DNA of 24,305 nucleotides, from NCBI GenBank assembly GCA_039029195.1, contig JBCCGR010000063.1:1-24305 (forward strand). The letters run 5' to 3'. Positions 15,075-24,176 of the stretch are shown here, piece after piece; positions within the stretch are counted from its first letter, which is position 1, and every line of letters begins with the position of its first letter. The notes under the pieces are model-generated. The model was not told where the DNA came from. It did not search any database and worked only from the letters and a program-made list of their open reading frames with translations. Both the position numbers and the translations under genes were made by a program. This stretch comes from JBCCGR01 sp039029195 (GTDB lineage Bacteria; Pseudomonadota; Alphaproteobacteria; Rhizobiales; Rhizobiaceae).

Positions 15075-16439
15075 ATGTCAGCCAGGACACTCGAAGACAA
15101 GATCGGCGAAATTGGCAATCCGGTCGAAATGCTGCGCAATGCTCAGGCCGGACCTTACCAGTTCCCCATCAAGGCAGAATTCACCAACTGGCGCGATGAA
15201 CAGGAAGCTTGGCGAAACGGTGCTGTGCTGTTTGATCAGTCCTTCCACATGACCGATCACTATATCCAGGGGCCTGACGTGAAGCGCCTGATCGAGGACC
15301 TGGCCATCAATTCCATGGCCAATTTCCGAAAGGATATCGCCAAGCAAGTGGTGTTCTGCAACCACGACGGCTACGTGATTGGCGACGCAATCATGTTCAT
15401 CCTCGAAGATGACAAGGTGAACATTGTCAACAAGCCGATCAATCACGACTGGGTGCAGTATCATATCGAAACCGGCGGCTATGATGTCGAAGCAACGACC
15501 GATGATCGGGCACTGGACAACAAAGGCCGCAGATTGGGTTACCGTTTCGAAGTGCAAGGCAAGAACGCCTGGGATGTCCTCGAACGGTTGAATGGTGGCC
15601 CGATTGAAGGGTTCAAGTTCTTTGGAATGGGCACCATCAATGTTGCCGGAAAGCAGGTCCGAGCCCTTCGTCATGGCATGGCTGGTGCGCCTGGATTGGA
15701 GCTGTTTGGTCCATTTGAAGATTATGATCTCATTCGGGACGAAATCATGCGTGTCGGAGAGCCGTTGGGCCTGAGAGCCGCTGGCTCCAAGACATACTCT
15801 ACCGTTGCACACGAAAGCGGTTGGTTCCCGTCTCCATTGCCGGCTGTCTACACTGGCGAAAAAATGAAGGGTTTCAGGGAATGGCTGGGTGCCGACAGCT
15901 TCATCGCCAATCTTTCTCTGGGTGGATCACTCGTCTCCGAAAATGTGGAAGACTACTACCTGTCACCATTCGACATTGGCTATGGTCATATCGTGAAGTT
16001 TGATCATGACTTTGTTGGCCGCGCCGCATTGGAGGCCATGAAAGACCAGCCGCACAAGAAGAAGGTTACGCTGCGCTGGGGCAAAGACGACGTGGTCAAA
16101 GTCTTTGCATCAATGTTCAATACGGGCGACCGGTTCAAGTTCATGGACATGCCGGCCAGCCACTATGCCACCTGTCCATACGATTTGGTGACGTTAAACG
16201 GCAAGGCCGTAGGCCTGTCGCACTACCCCGTCTACACCTCCAACGTTGCGAGCTGGATCTCGCTGGCGCTTCTCGACGAAGAAGCTGCGCAGCAGGGCAC
16301 ACAAGTGTCACTCACTTGGGGAGAGCCGGATGGGGGAAGCCGCAAGCCGACTGTAGAGCGGCACATCCAGACCGAGATTGCGTGCACCGTGGAACAGTGT
16401 CCAATTTCTGTAACAGCAAGGGAGACCTACAAAAAGTAA
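15075..16439 (+). CDS. LigM-like tetrahydrofolate-dependent O-demethylase (aminomethyltransferase family)
   Basis: A 454-residue protein resembling vanillate/3-O-methylgallate O-demethylase LigM of Sphingobium, which transfers the O-methyl group of methoxylated aromatics to tetrahydrofolate. From memory of LigM, shared blocks are NPVEMLRNAQ near the start, FTNWRDEQEAWRNGAVLFDQ, RALRHGMAGAPGLELFGP, ESGWFPSPLPAVYTG, NVEDYYLSPFDIGYG, VKFDHDFVGRAALEA and the C-terminal SVTARETY. The fold is the GcvT/T-protein type. The ATG at 15075 is chosen because AGAGGAAG lies about nine bases upstream and LigM-like sequence starts here; the frame is open further upstream without homology. It stands alone between a divergent unknown gene and a convergent Liv operon. 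Methyl-THF recycling genes are not in the window. The substrate may differ from vanillate. Confidence 0.88.
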   Translation: MSARTLEDKIGEIGNPVEMLRNAQAGPYQFPIKAEFTNWRDEQEAWRNGAVLFDQSFHMTDHYIQGPDVKRLIEDLAINSMANFRKDIAKQVVFCNHDGYVIGDAIMFILEDDKVNIVNKPINHDWVQYHIETGGYDVEATTDDRALDNKGRRLGYRFEVQGKNAWDVLERLNGGPIEGFKFFGMGTINVAGKQVRALRHGMAGAPGLELFGPFEDYDLIRDEIMRVGEPLGLRAAGSKTYSTVAHESGWFPSPLPAVYTGEKMKGFREWLGADSFIANLSLGGSLVSENVEDYYLSPFDIGYGHIVKFDHDFVGRAALEAMKDQPHKKKVTLRWGKDDVVKVFASMFNTGDRFKFMDMPASHYATCPYDLVTLNGKAVGLSHYPVYTSNVASWISLALLDEEAAQQGTQVSLTWGEPDGGSRKPTVERHIQTEIACTVEQCPISVTARETYKK

Positions 16440-16530
16440 GCAAACAGGGAAGATCGCAGGGGGAGCAATTCTCAGCCATCGATACCCAGCTTCGCAATGT
16501 GTGGCGTCAAGGGGGCATGCCTATCGAGCT

Positions 16531-17001
16531 CTACCCGTCCGACCAATGCTCAAAATGCGGTGCCAGAAGTGCTGCAAATGGCGCTCCCCGAGCAACGTGT
16601 TCTTCATTGTACCACTCCGCCTCATGCAGGAGGTTTACTGTACCAATCGTTGACCCGTTTGCGATCACAGGAAGGTTGAGCACAGAAGCGCAGCCCAGCG
16701 AGGCAATTGTTTCGTGGTCAGGAAATACCGTGCGAATGTCATCGGCATTTCGACCGATGTATGGTTTTGCCTCTGAAATGACATGGTGGCCCCAGCCCGT
16801 CAGAGTACCCAAAGGTTTGCGTCCCTTCACCGGGTAAGCTTCGGGTGCTGAGGAATACACGCGTGCTGCCTCTTCGGTTTTGTGGTCTATGACCATCAAT
16901 GTGAACAGCTTGTGCCCGATGATTTCGTTGAGGTGACGATCAATCAATGGGCACGGATCAGTGGCGGCTTTGATTTCCGCCAGGCGGTCAGCGTCGGTCA
17001 T
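16531..17001 (-). CDS. Stand-alone GAF-domain protein
   Basis: A 156-residue single-domain cytoplasmic protein. The GAF core includes AKPYIGRNADDIRTVFPD (78-95), the GC pair at 103-104, LNLPVIANGSTIGTVNLL (108-125) and a final long helix. No output domain is present. It overlaps livM by four bases (ATGA), so it is translated as the last gene of the Liv operon. Its core aligns with the C-terminal domain of the divergent TetR-type regulator: E-x-P-x-I-G-x-N-A-x-D, FPD, GC, PV-x-x-N-x-x-TIG. GAF domains bind small molecules, so it probably senses, binds or buffers the transported compound or a metabolite of it (inference). It converges on the LigM-like gene, with a 91-base gap lacking a clear terminator. 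Confidence 0.85.
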   Translation of the reverse strand: MTDADRLAEIKAATDPCPLIDRHLNEIIGHKLFTLMVIDHKTEEAARVYSSAPEAYPVKGRKPLGTLTGWGHHVISEAKPYIGRNADDIRTVFPDHETIASLGCASVLNLPVIANGSTIGTVNLLHEAEWYNEEHVARGAPFAALLAPHFEHWSDG

Positions 17002-17903
17002 GTTGGCCTCATAGGTTTTGGTGGTCTCTCCGCCAAAAGTCCTTCTGGCCGCAGTCGCATCACCAGGATCAGCGCACAGCCGATGATCATCTCGCGCAGG
17101 GCCGCTCCTTGTGCTCCGGAAAGCCCGTGAAAGAGGGGTTCAACAAACCGGCTGCCTTCCAGGATCACGATCACCAGGAATGCACCCAAAACAGCACCGC
17201 CGGTGTTCCCCGTGCCCCCGGCTGTCAGAGCCAGAAAAATGTAGATTGTCAGTAGCGGGCGAAAGATGTCCGGTGCGACATAACTTGTGAAGTGAGCGTA
17301 GGCTGCACCTGCCAATCCTAAAAGGCCTGCTCCGATGGCAAAGGCCTGCACCTTGAAACGCCGGACAGGTTTTCCCGCAACGGCCGCCGCGGTCTCGTCT
17401 TCGCGGATCGCGCGCAGCGCACGACCATGGGGAGATCGCCGCAAGCGTTCAGTCATCCACCATGCCACCGCCACCGCCAGCATCAATGCCGCGCACGAGA
17501 TCGCATTAAATGTCAGTGGTGAAACAGACCCACGCATTGGGCCGGGTATGCCGGAAATGCCATCCGAACCGTTGGTCAGCCAGATTTCGTTGGCTGCAAT
17601 CAACCGGACCACTTCACCGAAGCCAAGCGTCACGATGGCGAGATAATCGCCGCGCAGGTTCAGCGTCAATTGCGATAGAACTGCACCTGCCCCTGCGGCG
17701 AATGCGATCGCGATAATGATTCCGACAATGATTGGAAGACCAAGTGCCACTGTCGCCAGAGCCGAGGCATAGGCACCCAGCGCGAAGAACCCGGCCAACC
17801 CGAGATTGACCATCCCGGCCATGCCCCAGATCACGTTCAATCCCAGCGCCAGGAGCGCATAGACCCCGAAAAAGCACATTGTGGCGAGCAGATAGCTAAG
17901 CAT
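16998..17903 (-). CDS. livM: Branched-chain-amino-acid-type ABC transporter permease (LivM-like)
   Basis: A 301-residue inner-membrane permease with many hydrophobic segments from residue 3 onward. LivM-type motifs are ALGLNVIWGMAGMVNLG, DYLAIVTLGFGEVVRLI, GRALRAIREDETAA and TAGGTGNTGGAVLGA. The gene shares one base with the livH stop (TGATG) and overlaps the GAF gene by four. It pairs with LivH to form the channel. Liv-type transporters also import aromatic acids, amides and urea, so the name indicates the family only. Confidence 0.93.
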   Translation of the reverse strand: MLSYLLATMCFFGVYALLALGLNVIWGMAGMVNLGLAGFFALGAYASALATVALGLPIIVGIIIAIAFAAGAGAVLSQLTLNLRGDYLAIVTLGFGEVVRLIAANEIWLTNGSDGISGIPGPMRGSVSPLTFNAISCAALMLAVAVAWWMTERLRRSPHGRALRAIREDETAAAVAGKPVRRFKVQAFAIGAGLLGLAGAAYAHFTSYVAPDIFRPLLTIYIFLALTAGGTGNTGGAVLGAFLVIVILEGSRFVEPLFHGLSGAQGAALREMIIGCALILVMRLRPEGLLAERPPKPMRPT

Positions 17904-18766
17904 CAGTACGCCCTTTCGCCCAAAAGCCCGCGGGGGCGTACCGCCAAGACAAGAACGATTGCGATGAACCCGACCGCACTCTTGTACGAAGGTGACAAGG
18001 CCAGGACGGACAGTTCTTCACCAATCCCCACCACCATGGCGCCCAGTGCCGCGCCGGGAATACTTCCGAGACCGCCGACCACTGCGGCCGCGAAGATCGG
18101 CAGAATAAAGCGAAATCCGGTCAGCGGATCGATCGACGTACCGAGGCCCAGCAACATCCCGCCCGCACCAACAAGGCCCATCGCCACAAAGACGGTCATG
18201 CGCCCGACCCAGACAGGATCGATCCCCTTGAGTTCTGCCAAGGTTGGATTGTCGGCAACCGCGCGCATTGCTTTCCCGATTTTCGTGAATTTCAATGCCG
18301 CGAACACGGCGGCCATTATGATCACGGCCAGCACAAGGTTTTGCACCTGTTGCGGCCCAACGCGCACATCCCAAAACCGCCAGTCTCTCACCAGCGGCAG
18401 ATCATAGCCCCGCAGATCGTTGCCGAAGCCGAAACGGATCATGTTCTCCAGAACAATCGTCAGCGCGATTGAGGCGATTGCGGCTGTGAGTGCGCCGTAG
18501 GGCCGGAGCGGCCGGAGCGCCACTTCGTCGGAGACGAGCCCCACCAGGCCGGCAACCAGAAAGGCCGCAATCAAAGCGGGTGCGGCAGGCAGACCAAGCC
18601 ATACATTTGCTGCGTATCCCGCGAATGCACCAACAGTTGCGTGGCTTGCCACCGAAAAGTTCGGAAAGCGCAGCACCGCAAAAATTGCCGTGAACCCTAT
18701 CGCCGGGATCGCAAGGAGAGCACCACTGATGATCCCGTTCAGCAAAAGCTGGGGAAGAAGGTCCAT
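17903..18766 (-). CDS. livH: Branched-chain-amino-acid-type ABC transporter permease (LivH-like)
   Basis: A 287-residue membrane permease. The ATG at 18766 begins MDLLPQLLLNGIISGALLAI, a normal LivH start in the first transmembrane helix. The frame is open for 62 more codons upstream, but those are low-complexity and run into the SBP gene. ENMIRFGFGNDLRGYD, KIGKAMRAVADNPTLAELKG (the coupling loop) and GGLGSIPGAALGAMVVG are typical. The stop overlaps the livM start by one base. The intergenic region to the SBP holds a strong hairpin. Confidence 0.93.
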   Translation of the reverse strand: MDLLPQLLLNGIISGALLAIPAIGFTAIFAVLRFPNFSVASHATVGAFAGYAANVWLGLPAAPALIAAFLVAGLVGLVSDEVALRPLRPYGALTAAIASIALTIVLENMIRFGFGNDLRGYDLPLVRDWRFWDVRVGPQQVQNLVLAVIIMAAVFAALKFTKIGKAMRAVADNPTLAELKGIDPVWVGRMTVFVAMGLVGAGGMLLGLGTSIDPLTGFRFILPIFAAAVVGGLGSIPGAALGAMVVGIGEELSVLALSPSYKSAVGFIAIVLVLAVRPRGLLGERAY

Positions 18767-18792
18767 GAATATTGTCCCGATTGATGAGATTG

Positions 18793-18819
18793 GCCGCCCC
18801 TTGTTGAGAAAGGGGCGGC
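18793..18819 (-). promoter_or_regulatory. Intercistronic hairpin between livK-like and livH genes
   Basis: GCCGCCCCTT and AAGGGGCGGC form a perfect 10-bp G+C-rich stem with a 7-base loop, starting eight bases after the SBP stop on the minus strand. No T-run follows. It is probably an mRNA stabiliser or partial attenuator that raises SBP over permease output. A 6-bp hairpin (GCACCT/AGGTGC) overlaps the SBP stop just upstream. Confidence 0.65.
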
Positions 18820-18827
18820 GAGCACCT

Positions 18828-20009
18828 TTAGGTGCGCTTGTAGATGCTAGGTGTCGCCTTGGAGATCTTCTTGAATACGAACTGCGTGCCGGTGATGTCT
18901 CCGATGTCATCAAAATCGCAGGGGCCGGAGGCACCGGAATAATTGATGCCACCTTCTAGCGCGGCAAGGCCATCGACGGCATTGTCGACCGTCTTTCCAC
19001 CGCCCTGGCTGATCTTGCGGATGTTGGCGCGAATTGTGTCTCCAGAGGTTCCACCCCCTGCAGCCATGGCCAGAATCGCAAGGCTTGCGTGGTCGTAGGT
19101 TTGCGCCGAGTATGGGTCGACTTCATCCACGCCGAGAATGGCCTTCACTTTCGCGTAGGCGCCGCTGTCCACAGCAGGTGCTCCTTCCCAGGTGAAGAGC
19201 CCTTCTGTGACATCAGCTGGCAGTGTGCCAAGCACGCTGGCGTTCACCGCGTAGGCCGGGCCGATGATCTTGCCTTCGTAGCCCGATTGCCAGATATCGC
19301 GCAGCAGCACGGTGCTGTCTGCTGCATAGCCGCCCAACATGATGAAATCAGGTTTGTTGCGCAGGATCTGGTCAACTTCTGAGCGGTAGGTCGATTTGTC
19401 GGCCTCGTAGATCAGGCTCTCCATGCCAGCGCCTTTAGCAGCGGCAATCTCTTTTAGGATCGCGATGGATGAGGCCGCGAAAGGTGTTTGTGGTCCGATC
19501 CAGGCCAGTTGCGTTGCGCCTTCGGAGATCATGAAGTCCCCAGCAACGCGGATCTGAAGCTTGGAGTTTGGCTGCGTGCGACAGATGAAACCATTGTGCG
19601 GCAACTGAGTAATGCTGTCGGCGCCCGAAACACAGAGCAGCATTGTTTTGCTCTCCCAGGCGAGTGGCGCAACGGCAGTCGTTACCGATGAGGCCCAGGT
19701 TCCCATAATCGCAGAAACACCGTCCACGTCGATCAGTTTCCGTGCGGCACGAACGGCCGCTTCCGGCGAAGTTTGGGTGTCTTCAGAAACCAGCGAGATT
19801 TGTTTGCCCATCACGCCACCTGCAGCGTTGACTTGTGACACCACACCCGCCATCGCGTCCCGCATATTCGGACCGTAGGAGCCACCAACACCTGTCAATG
19901 GTGTTAAAGTGCCCAGCTTAATCACTCCCGACTGGGCATGCACCAAAGCGGGTGCCGCCAGCGCCGCCACTGAAGCGCCAAGGAAAAGGCGTCTGTTTAG
20001 TTTTTTCAT
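18828..20009 (-). CDS. livK: Liv-type periplasmic substrate-binding protein
   Basis: A 393-residue receptor of the periplasmic-binding-protein type I (LivJ/LivK, peripla_BP_6) family. The leader has twin arginines (NRRLFLGAS, Arg6-Arg7), a hydrophobic core and a probable cut after VHA, so export may be by Tat or Sec. KLGTLTPLTGVGGSYGPN and GVISQ-like helices open the mature protein; EDTQTSPEAAVRAARKLI and AIMGTWASSVT are standard. GAGAGGA lies about nine bases before the ATG. It lies between livF and livH. Diverged members of this family bind aromatic acids or amides, so the ligand is open. Confidence 0.92.
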   Translation of the reverse strand: MKKLNRRLFLGASVAALAAPALVHAQSGVIKLGTLTPLTGVGGSYGPNMRDAMAGVVSQVNAAGGVMGKQISLVSEDTQTSPEAAVRAARKLIDVDGVSAIMGTWASSVTTAVAPLAWESKTMLLCVSGADSITQLPHNGFICRTQPNSKLQIRVAGDFMISEGATQLAWIGPQTPFAASSIAILKEIAAAKGAGMESLIYEADKSTYRSEVDQILRNKPDFIMLGGYAADSTVLLRDIWQSGYEGKIIGPAYAVNASVLGTLPADVTEGLFTWEGAPAVDSGAYAKVKAILGVDEVDPYSAQTYDHASLAILAMAAGGGTSGDTIRANIRKISQGGGKTVDNAVDGLAALEGGINYSGASGPCDFDDIGDITGTQFVFKKISKATPSIYKRT

Positions 20010-20044
20010 AGCTTAAGTCCTCTCTGTTGATTGGCTTGGTTTAG

Positions 20045-20742
20045 TTAGCCCCCTAGGAAGGTGCGGCGAATGTCCGGGTCAGCGGCCAGTTCGGCACCGG
20101 TTCCGGTCGCATGGTTGCGCCCCGCCGACAGAATGTAGGCCCTGTCGCATAGGTTAAGCGCATCCATGGCATTTTGCTCGACCAGAATGATTGTAACTCC
20201 CTGACCTGCGATTTCGCGGATCGTGTCAAAAAGCTGCGCTGCGGCAATCGGTGAGAGCCCGGCGGAGGGTTCATCCAACAGCAAAAGCCGAGGCGAGACC
20301 ATCATCGCGATCGCCATTGCCAAAATCTGCCTTTGCCCACCTGAAAGCGTGCGTGCTGCGTCGCGGCCTTTCTCCCCAAGGATTGGAAAGCGGGTAAACA
20401 TCTCATCAATCTTAGACTGAACCTGGCCTGAGAGATAACCGCCCATCTCCAGATTTTCGCGCACAGTCATCGTCGCAAAAACATTGCCTTCCTGCGGAAC
20501 ATAAGCCACCCCGTGCTCGGCGACCTGACGTGGTCGGCAGCCAACAAGGCTCTGATCGCCAAGCGTGATCGTGCCTTCCAGTGAGGGCAGGATTCCCGTC
20601 ACTCCTTTCAGCAACGTAGATTTCCCAGCACCGTTCGGCCCCAGAATTGCAACGATCTCGCCTTCATCAGCGGATACGGTGACGCCTTTGAGGATTTGAT
20701 CCGTGGCCGAGTAGCCGCCTATGATGTCACGTGCCGCAAACA

Positions 20743-20746
<4 letters not shown>
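20045..20746 (-). CDS. livF: Liv-type ABC transporter ATP-binding protein (LivF-like)
   Basis: A 233-residue ATPase of normal LivF length. Walker A is GPNGAGKSTL (about 36-45), the Q-loop region is VAYVPQEGNVFATMTV, the signature is LSGGQRQILAMA, Walker B is LLLLDEPSAGLSP and the switch region is ILVEQNA. The ATG overlaps the livG stop (ATGA). It dimerises with LivG to power the LivH-LivM channel. Its stop is 35 bases before the SBP ATG. Confidence 0.94.
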
Positions 20747-21522
<776 letters not shown>

Positions 21523-21571
21523 CCTGTCAACAATGTTGCTTCCGCTTCTTTGGAACGAGATTCCGCTTCTC

Positions 21572-21600
21572 TACATACCAACTGGTCTGTATACTGTAAA
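21572..21600 (-). promoter_or_regulatory. livG: Candidate livG operon promoter
   Basis: On the minus strand TTTACA (21595-21600) and TATGTA (21572-21577) are separated by exactly 17 bases. Transcription would start near 21565 and leave a 5' leader of about 43 bases. The TetR-type operator fills the spacer and part of the -10, fitting repression. Confidence 0.5.
21575..21592. promoter_or_regulatory. Candidate TetR-type operator in the divergent promoter
   Basis: ATACCAACTGGTCTGTAT has dyad symmetry ATACnnACnnGTnnGTAT (12 of 18 bases), the style of many TetR-family operators. It overlaps the livG -10 and spacer on one strand and the TATACT (21590-21595) that would serve the TetR gene on the other. 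Autoregulation plus control of the Liv operon is the natural reading. Confidence 0.55.
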
Positions 21601-21601
21601 C

Positions 21602-22672
21602 ATGGATGAACCTCTGACGAATTCACCTCCGAAGGCGAACTCAGCCCAAAACCGTGACAAGAGAGCAACGGTTGGAGCGTTGATAAAGGCTGCGCGAGAG
21701 CAACTCGTCTCAGAAGGAATTACAAAAGCGTCAGTTCTGCCGATACTCAGCCGGGCAGGCGTTTCCCGTGGCGCGCTTTTTCATCATTTCCCCACAAAGA
21801 AGCACCTGATCGCCGCAGCCTTCGACGATCTGATGCAGACTGCGGCGACGCAGCTGCATGTTCTTGGAATTGAGCTGCGCCTCTCCATCATTGATCTTGA
21901 GACGTTCGTGGATGGATTGCGAGAAATCTATTGCAGCGACGTTTTCATCGGCTCCATGGAGATCGCCCTCAACAATCGCGTTGACCCCGCAATGAGTGGC
22001 CTGATTGAGAACACGATCGAAAATTGGTGGATCGCACTGGGCAGGTTCTGGAACGAAACGTTTGAGCTGCCGGGCCAAAGCGCCTCATCCGCCGAGCAGC
22101 ATTGGGTGATGGCGGCGAACCTTTTGCGCGGGCACGCGTTCACAACGATCTACCGGAACTCAGATACGATCAGATCAGATTTCTGTACCTCGTTTCAGGA
22201 AATGATTTTGAAGGACGCTAAGCTGCTTCCATTCGAAGATCGTTACGAGTTACTGGCCGAGGACCTGAAACAGGCGGTTGGATTTCGGCTGCTCGCCTGC
22301 CAAACAATTGAGGCTTTACCCGGTGAGTGCGTCTACAGCTTTACACCGGAGAGTTCTCCATCCGTTCCGCTTGATCAATCTGTCTTGCTTCCAACGCCTG
22401 CTTGCCTTCTTGATCTCGAAGAACCCTGGATTGGGAATAACGCCACGGATCTGGCTCGTATGTTCCCTGATATCAAACTTCCCCAAAAAGCGGCTGTCGG
22501 CTGTTGTGTAGTCGTACCCGTACGGGTCAATCACAAGACCATTGGTTCGCTCATCATTTTTGACGAGGCAATTGCCTATACAGCTGAAGATGCAGCAAAG
22601 GCTGCTCTATTCGCCCGCCGTGCAGCGCGTCTTCTCACAGATGAATCCCCCAATTCCAATTCAAAGGACTAA
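21602..22672 (+). CDS. TetR-family regulator with C-terminal GAF domain
   Basis: A 356-residue protein, far longer than the usual 190-220 of TetR regulators. The N-terminal HTH (about 22-68) has ILSRAGVSRGALFHHFPTKK, the TetR recognition block. Residues 75-205 are the helical ligand/dimer domain. Residues 215-345 form an added GAF-like domain with EEPWIGNNATDLARMFPD and VPVRVNHKTIGSLIIF. These blocks match the stand-alone GAF protein of the Liv operon. The ATG at 21602 has no SD, and TATACT ends seven bases upstream, so the mRNA may be leaderless. Divergent from livG and six bases before the amidohydrolase, it probably regulates both transcripts. Two ligand pockets, one per domain, are possible. 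Confidence 0.88.
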   Translation: MDEPLTNSPPKANSAQNRDKRATVGALIKAAREQLVSEGITKASVLPILSRAGVSRGALFHHFPTKKHLIAAAFDDLMQTAATQLHVLGIELRLSIIDLETFVDGLREIYCSDVFIGSMEIALNNRVDPAMSGLIENTIENWWIALGRFWNETFELPGQSASSAEQHWVMAANLLRGHAFTTIYRNSDTIRSDFCTSFQEMILKDAKLLPFEDRYELLAEDLKQAVGFRLLACQTIEALPGECVYSFTPESSPSVPLDQSVLLPTPACLLDLEEPWIGNNATDLARMFPDIKLPQKAAVGCCVVVPVRVNHKTIGSLIIFDEAIAYTAEDAAKAALFARRAARLLTDESPNSNSKD

Positions 22673-22678
22673 TTCGAA

Positions 22679-23911
22679 ATGGCCGATCTTTTGATTCAGA
22701 ATGCCCGTATTGTCGATGGCACCAAAGATCAGCCCGCCGATGCACAGGATATCCGCATAGCGGATGGCCGAGTGCAGGAAGTCGGACGCCTGCAGCCAGG
22801 ACCGGATAGCCTGGTTATCGACGCTTCCAATCACTTTGTGATGCCTGGGCTGATAGATGCCCATGTTCACGTCAATGCAGTCGATGCCAATTTGAAGGCC
22901 AACGCGGCCCTGCCAGATCCGATTGTAACCATCGGAGCAATGAATCTGATGCGGGCAATGCTGATGCGCGGCTTCACAACAGTACGCGATCTTGGTGGTG
23001 CGACTGGTGCCTTTCGGCAGGCGATGGCCGCTGCACCAATCGCGCTGCCGCGTCTCAACATCTGCGGCAAAGCCCTATCGCAGACGGGTGGACACAGCGA
23101 CATGCGGGGCGCACTCGATCACTCATCGACACAAGGCTATCAGAACCGGTTGGGCACGTTGGGTGTGATTTGCGATGGCATCGCGGAAGTGCGCCGCGCC
23201 GCGCGTGAGCAATTTCGCACCGGTGCAAACTTCTTGAAGATCATGGCCAATGGCGGGGTCGCCTCGCCAACAGACCCGATCCACTTTCTCGGGTTCTCCC
23301 GCGAGGAACTGAAGACCATGGTCGAGGAGGCAAACAATGTCGGCAGCTACGCAGCAGCGCACCTTTATACCGACGAGGCAATTCGGCGGGCCGTAGAATG
23401 TGGAATTCACTCTTTGGAGCACTGCAATCTGATTTCAGCCAAGACGGCACGGATGGCAGCAGGGGCTGGCTGTATTGCCTGCCCGACGCTCATAACCTAC
23501 GACAAGCTGAGTTCCGAGGGGCTTGCCATGGGCTTGCCGCCGGACTCGGTGGCGAAAGTCGATGATGTAAGGCTGAAGGGGTTGGAATCCCTTTCGATCA
23601 TGCAGGACGCTGGTTTGCCTATGGCCTATGGCAGCGACCTGTTGGGAGGCATGCAGCCTCACCAGTCAGGCGAGTTCGAACTACGTGCGCAAGTGTTGCC
23701 AGCTCAGATGGTGATTAATGCGGCTTGTGGCATTGCCGCGCGGTTGCTGCGCATGGAAGGGCAAATTGGGACACTGGCACCCGGTGCGTTTGGCGACCTG
23801 ATTCTGGTCAAACGCGATCCGCTGCAAGATATCTCGGTCCTCTCGGGGCAGGGCGAAGGAATCGATCTCATTGTTCAAGGTGGAGCGATAGTGAAACACG
23901 TCGGGGACTAA
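22679..23911 (+). CDS. Metal-dependent amidohydrolase (imidazolonepropionase/prolidase-like)
   Basis: A 410-residue cytoplasmic hydrolase of the amidohydrolase superfamily. Metal ligands are visible: His62 and His64 (IDAHVHV), a likely carboxylated Lys187 (FLKIMANGG), His228 (AAHLYT), His248 (SLEHCN) and Asp320 (AYGSDLL). The N- and C-terminal beta-sandwich parts (LIQNARIVDG, GTLAPGAFGDLILVKRDPL) are standard. AAGGA about eight bases upstream overlaps the end of the TetR-type gene, so translation is coupled. The family cleaves C-N bonds in cyclic amides, dipeptides and carbamates. With a Liv-type importer next door, the substrate may be an N-acyl or peptide-like compound (inference). Confidence 0.92.
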   Translation: MADLLIQNARIVDGTKDQPADAQDIRIADGRVQEVGRLQPGPDSLVIDASNHFVMPGLIDAHVHVNAVDANLKANAALPDPIVTIGAMNLMRAMLMRGFTTVRDLGGATGAFRQAMAAAPIALPRLNICGKALSQTGGHSDMRGALDHSSTQGYQNRLGTLGVICDGIAEVRRAAREQFRTGANFLKIMANGGVASPTDPIHFLGFSREELKTMVEEANNVGSYAAAHLYTDEAIRRAVECGIHSLEHCNLISAKTARMAAGAGCIACPTLITYDKLSSEGLAMGLPPDSVAKVDDVRLKGLESLSIMQDAGLPMAYGSDLLGGMQPHQSGEFELRAQVLPAQMVINAACGIAARLLRMEGQIGTLAPGAFGDLILVKRDPLQDISVLSGQGEGIDLIVQGGAIVKHVGD

Positions 23912-24176
23912 ACGCCTGGTTACCGCACAAGCGCAAACGACCGCTGGACCGTCTCAGCATTTGAACGAAGCAAATCAGTTTGACCATCGGGATGAACCGG
24001 CGGATTGCGAAGCTGCGGCCTGTATTTGATTTGTTTCCGGCAATGAGGGCGAGGATCTTCATGTGCCAGACAATCAGGTTTCGGTTCGCCGACACCGGGA
24101 ACGTTCCGAAAATTCGTGGCATGTAAGCACCAAAAACGAGCTCTGCCGAACTGTGGAATGGGCCTGTCCAGCCGCC
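23912..24176. other. Gap between the amidohydrolase and the IS3 remnant
   Basis: 265 bases without a supported gene. Several minus-strand frames are open for 70-115 codons but look like shadows. The part nearest 24177 should hold the right end of the IS3-type element; I could not fix its terminal inverted repeat. Confidence 0.4.

Noticed and set aside
18767..18952. 62-codon N-terminal extension of LivH
   Set aside because: It is Ser/Arg/Pro-rich, overlaps the SBP gene and its hairpin, and LivH-like sequence starts at the ATG at 18766.
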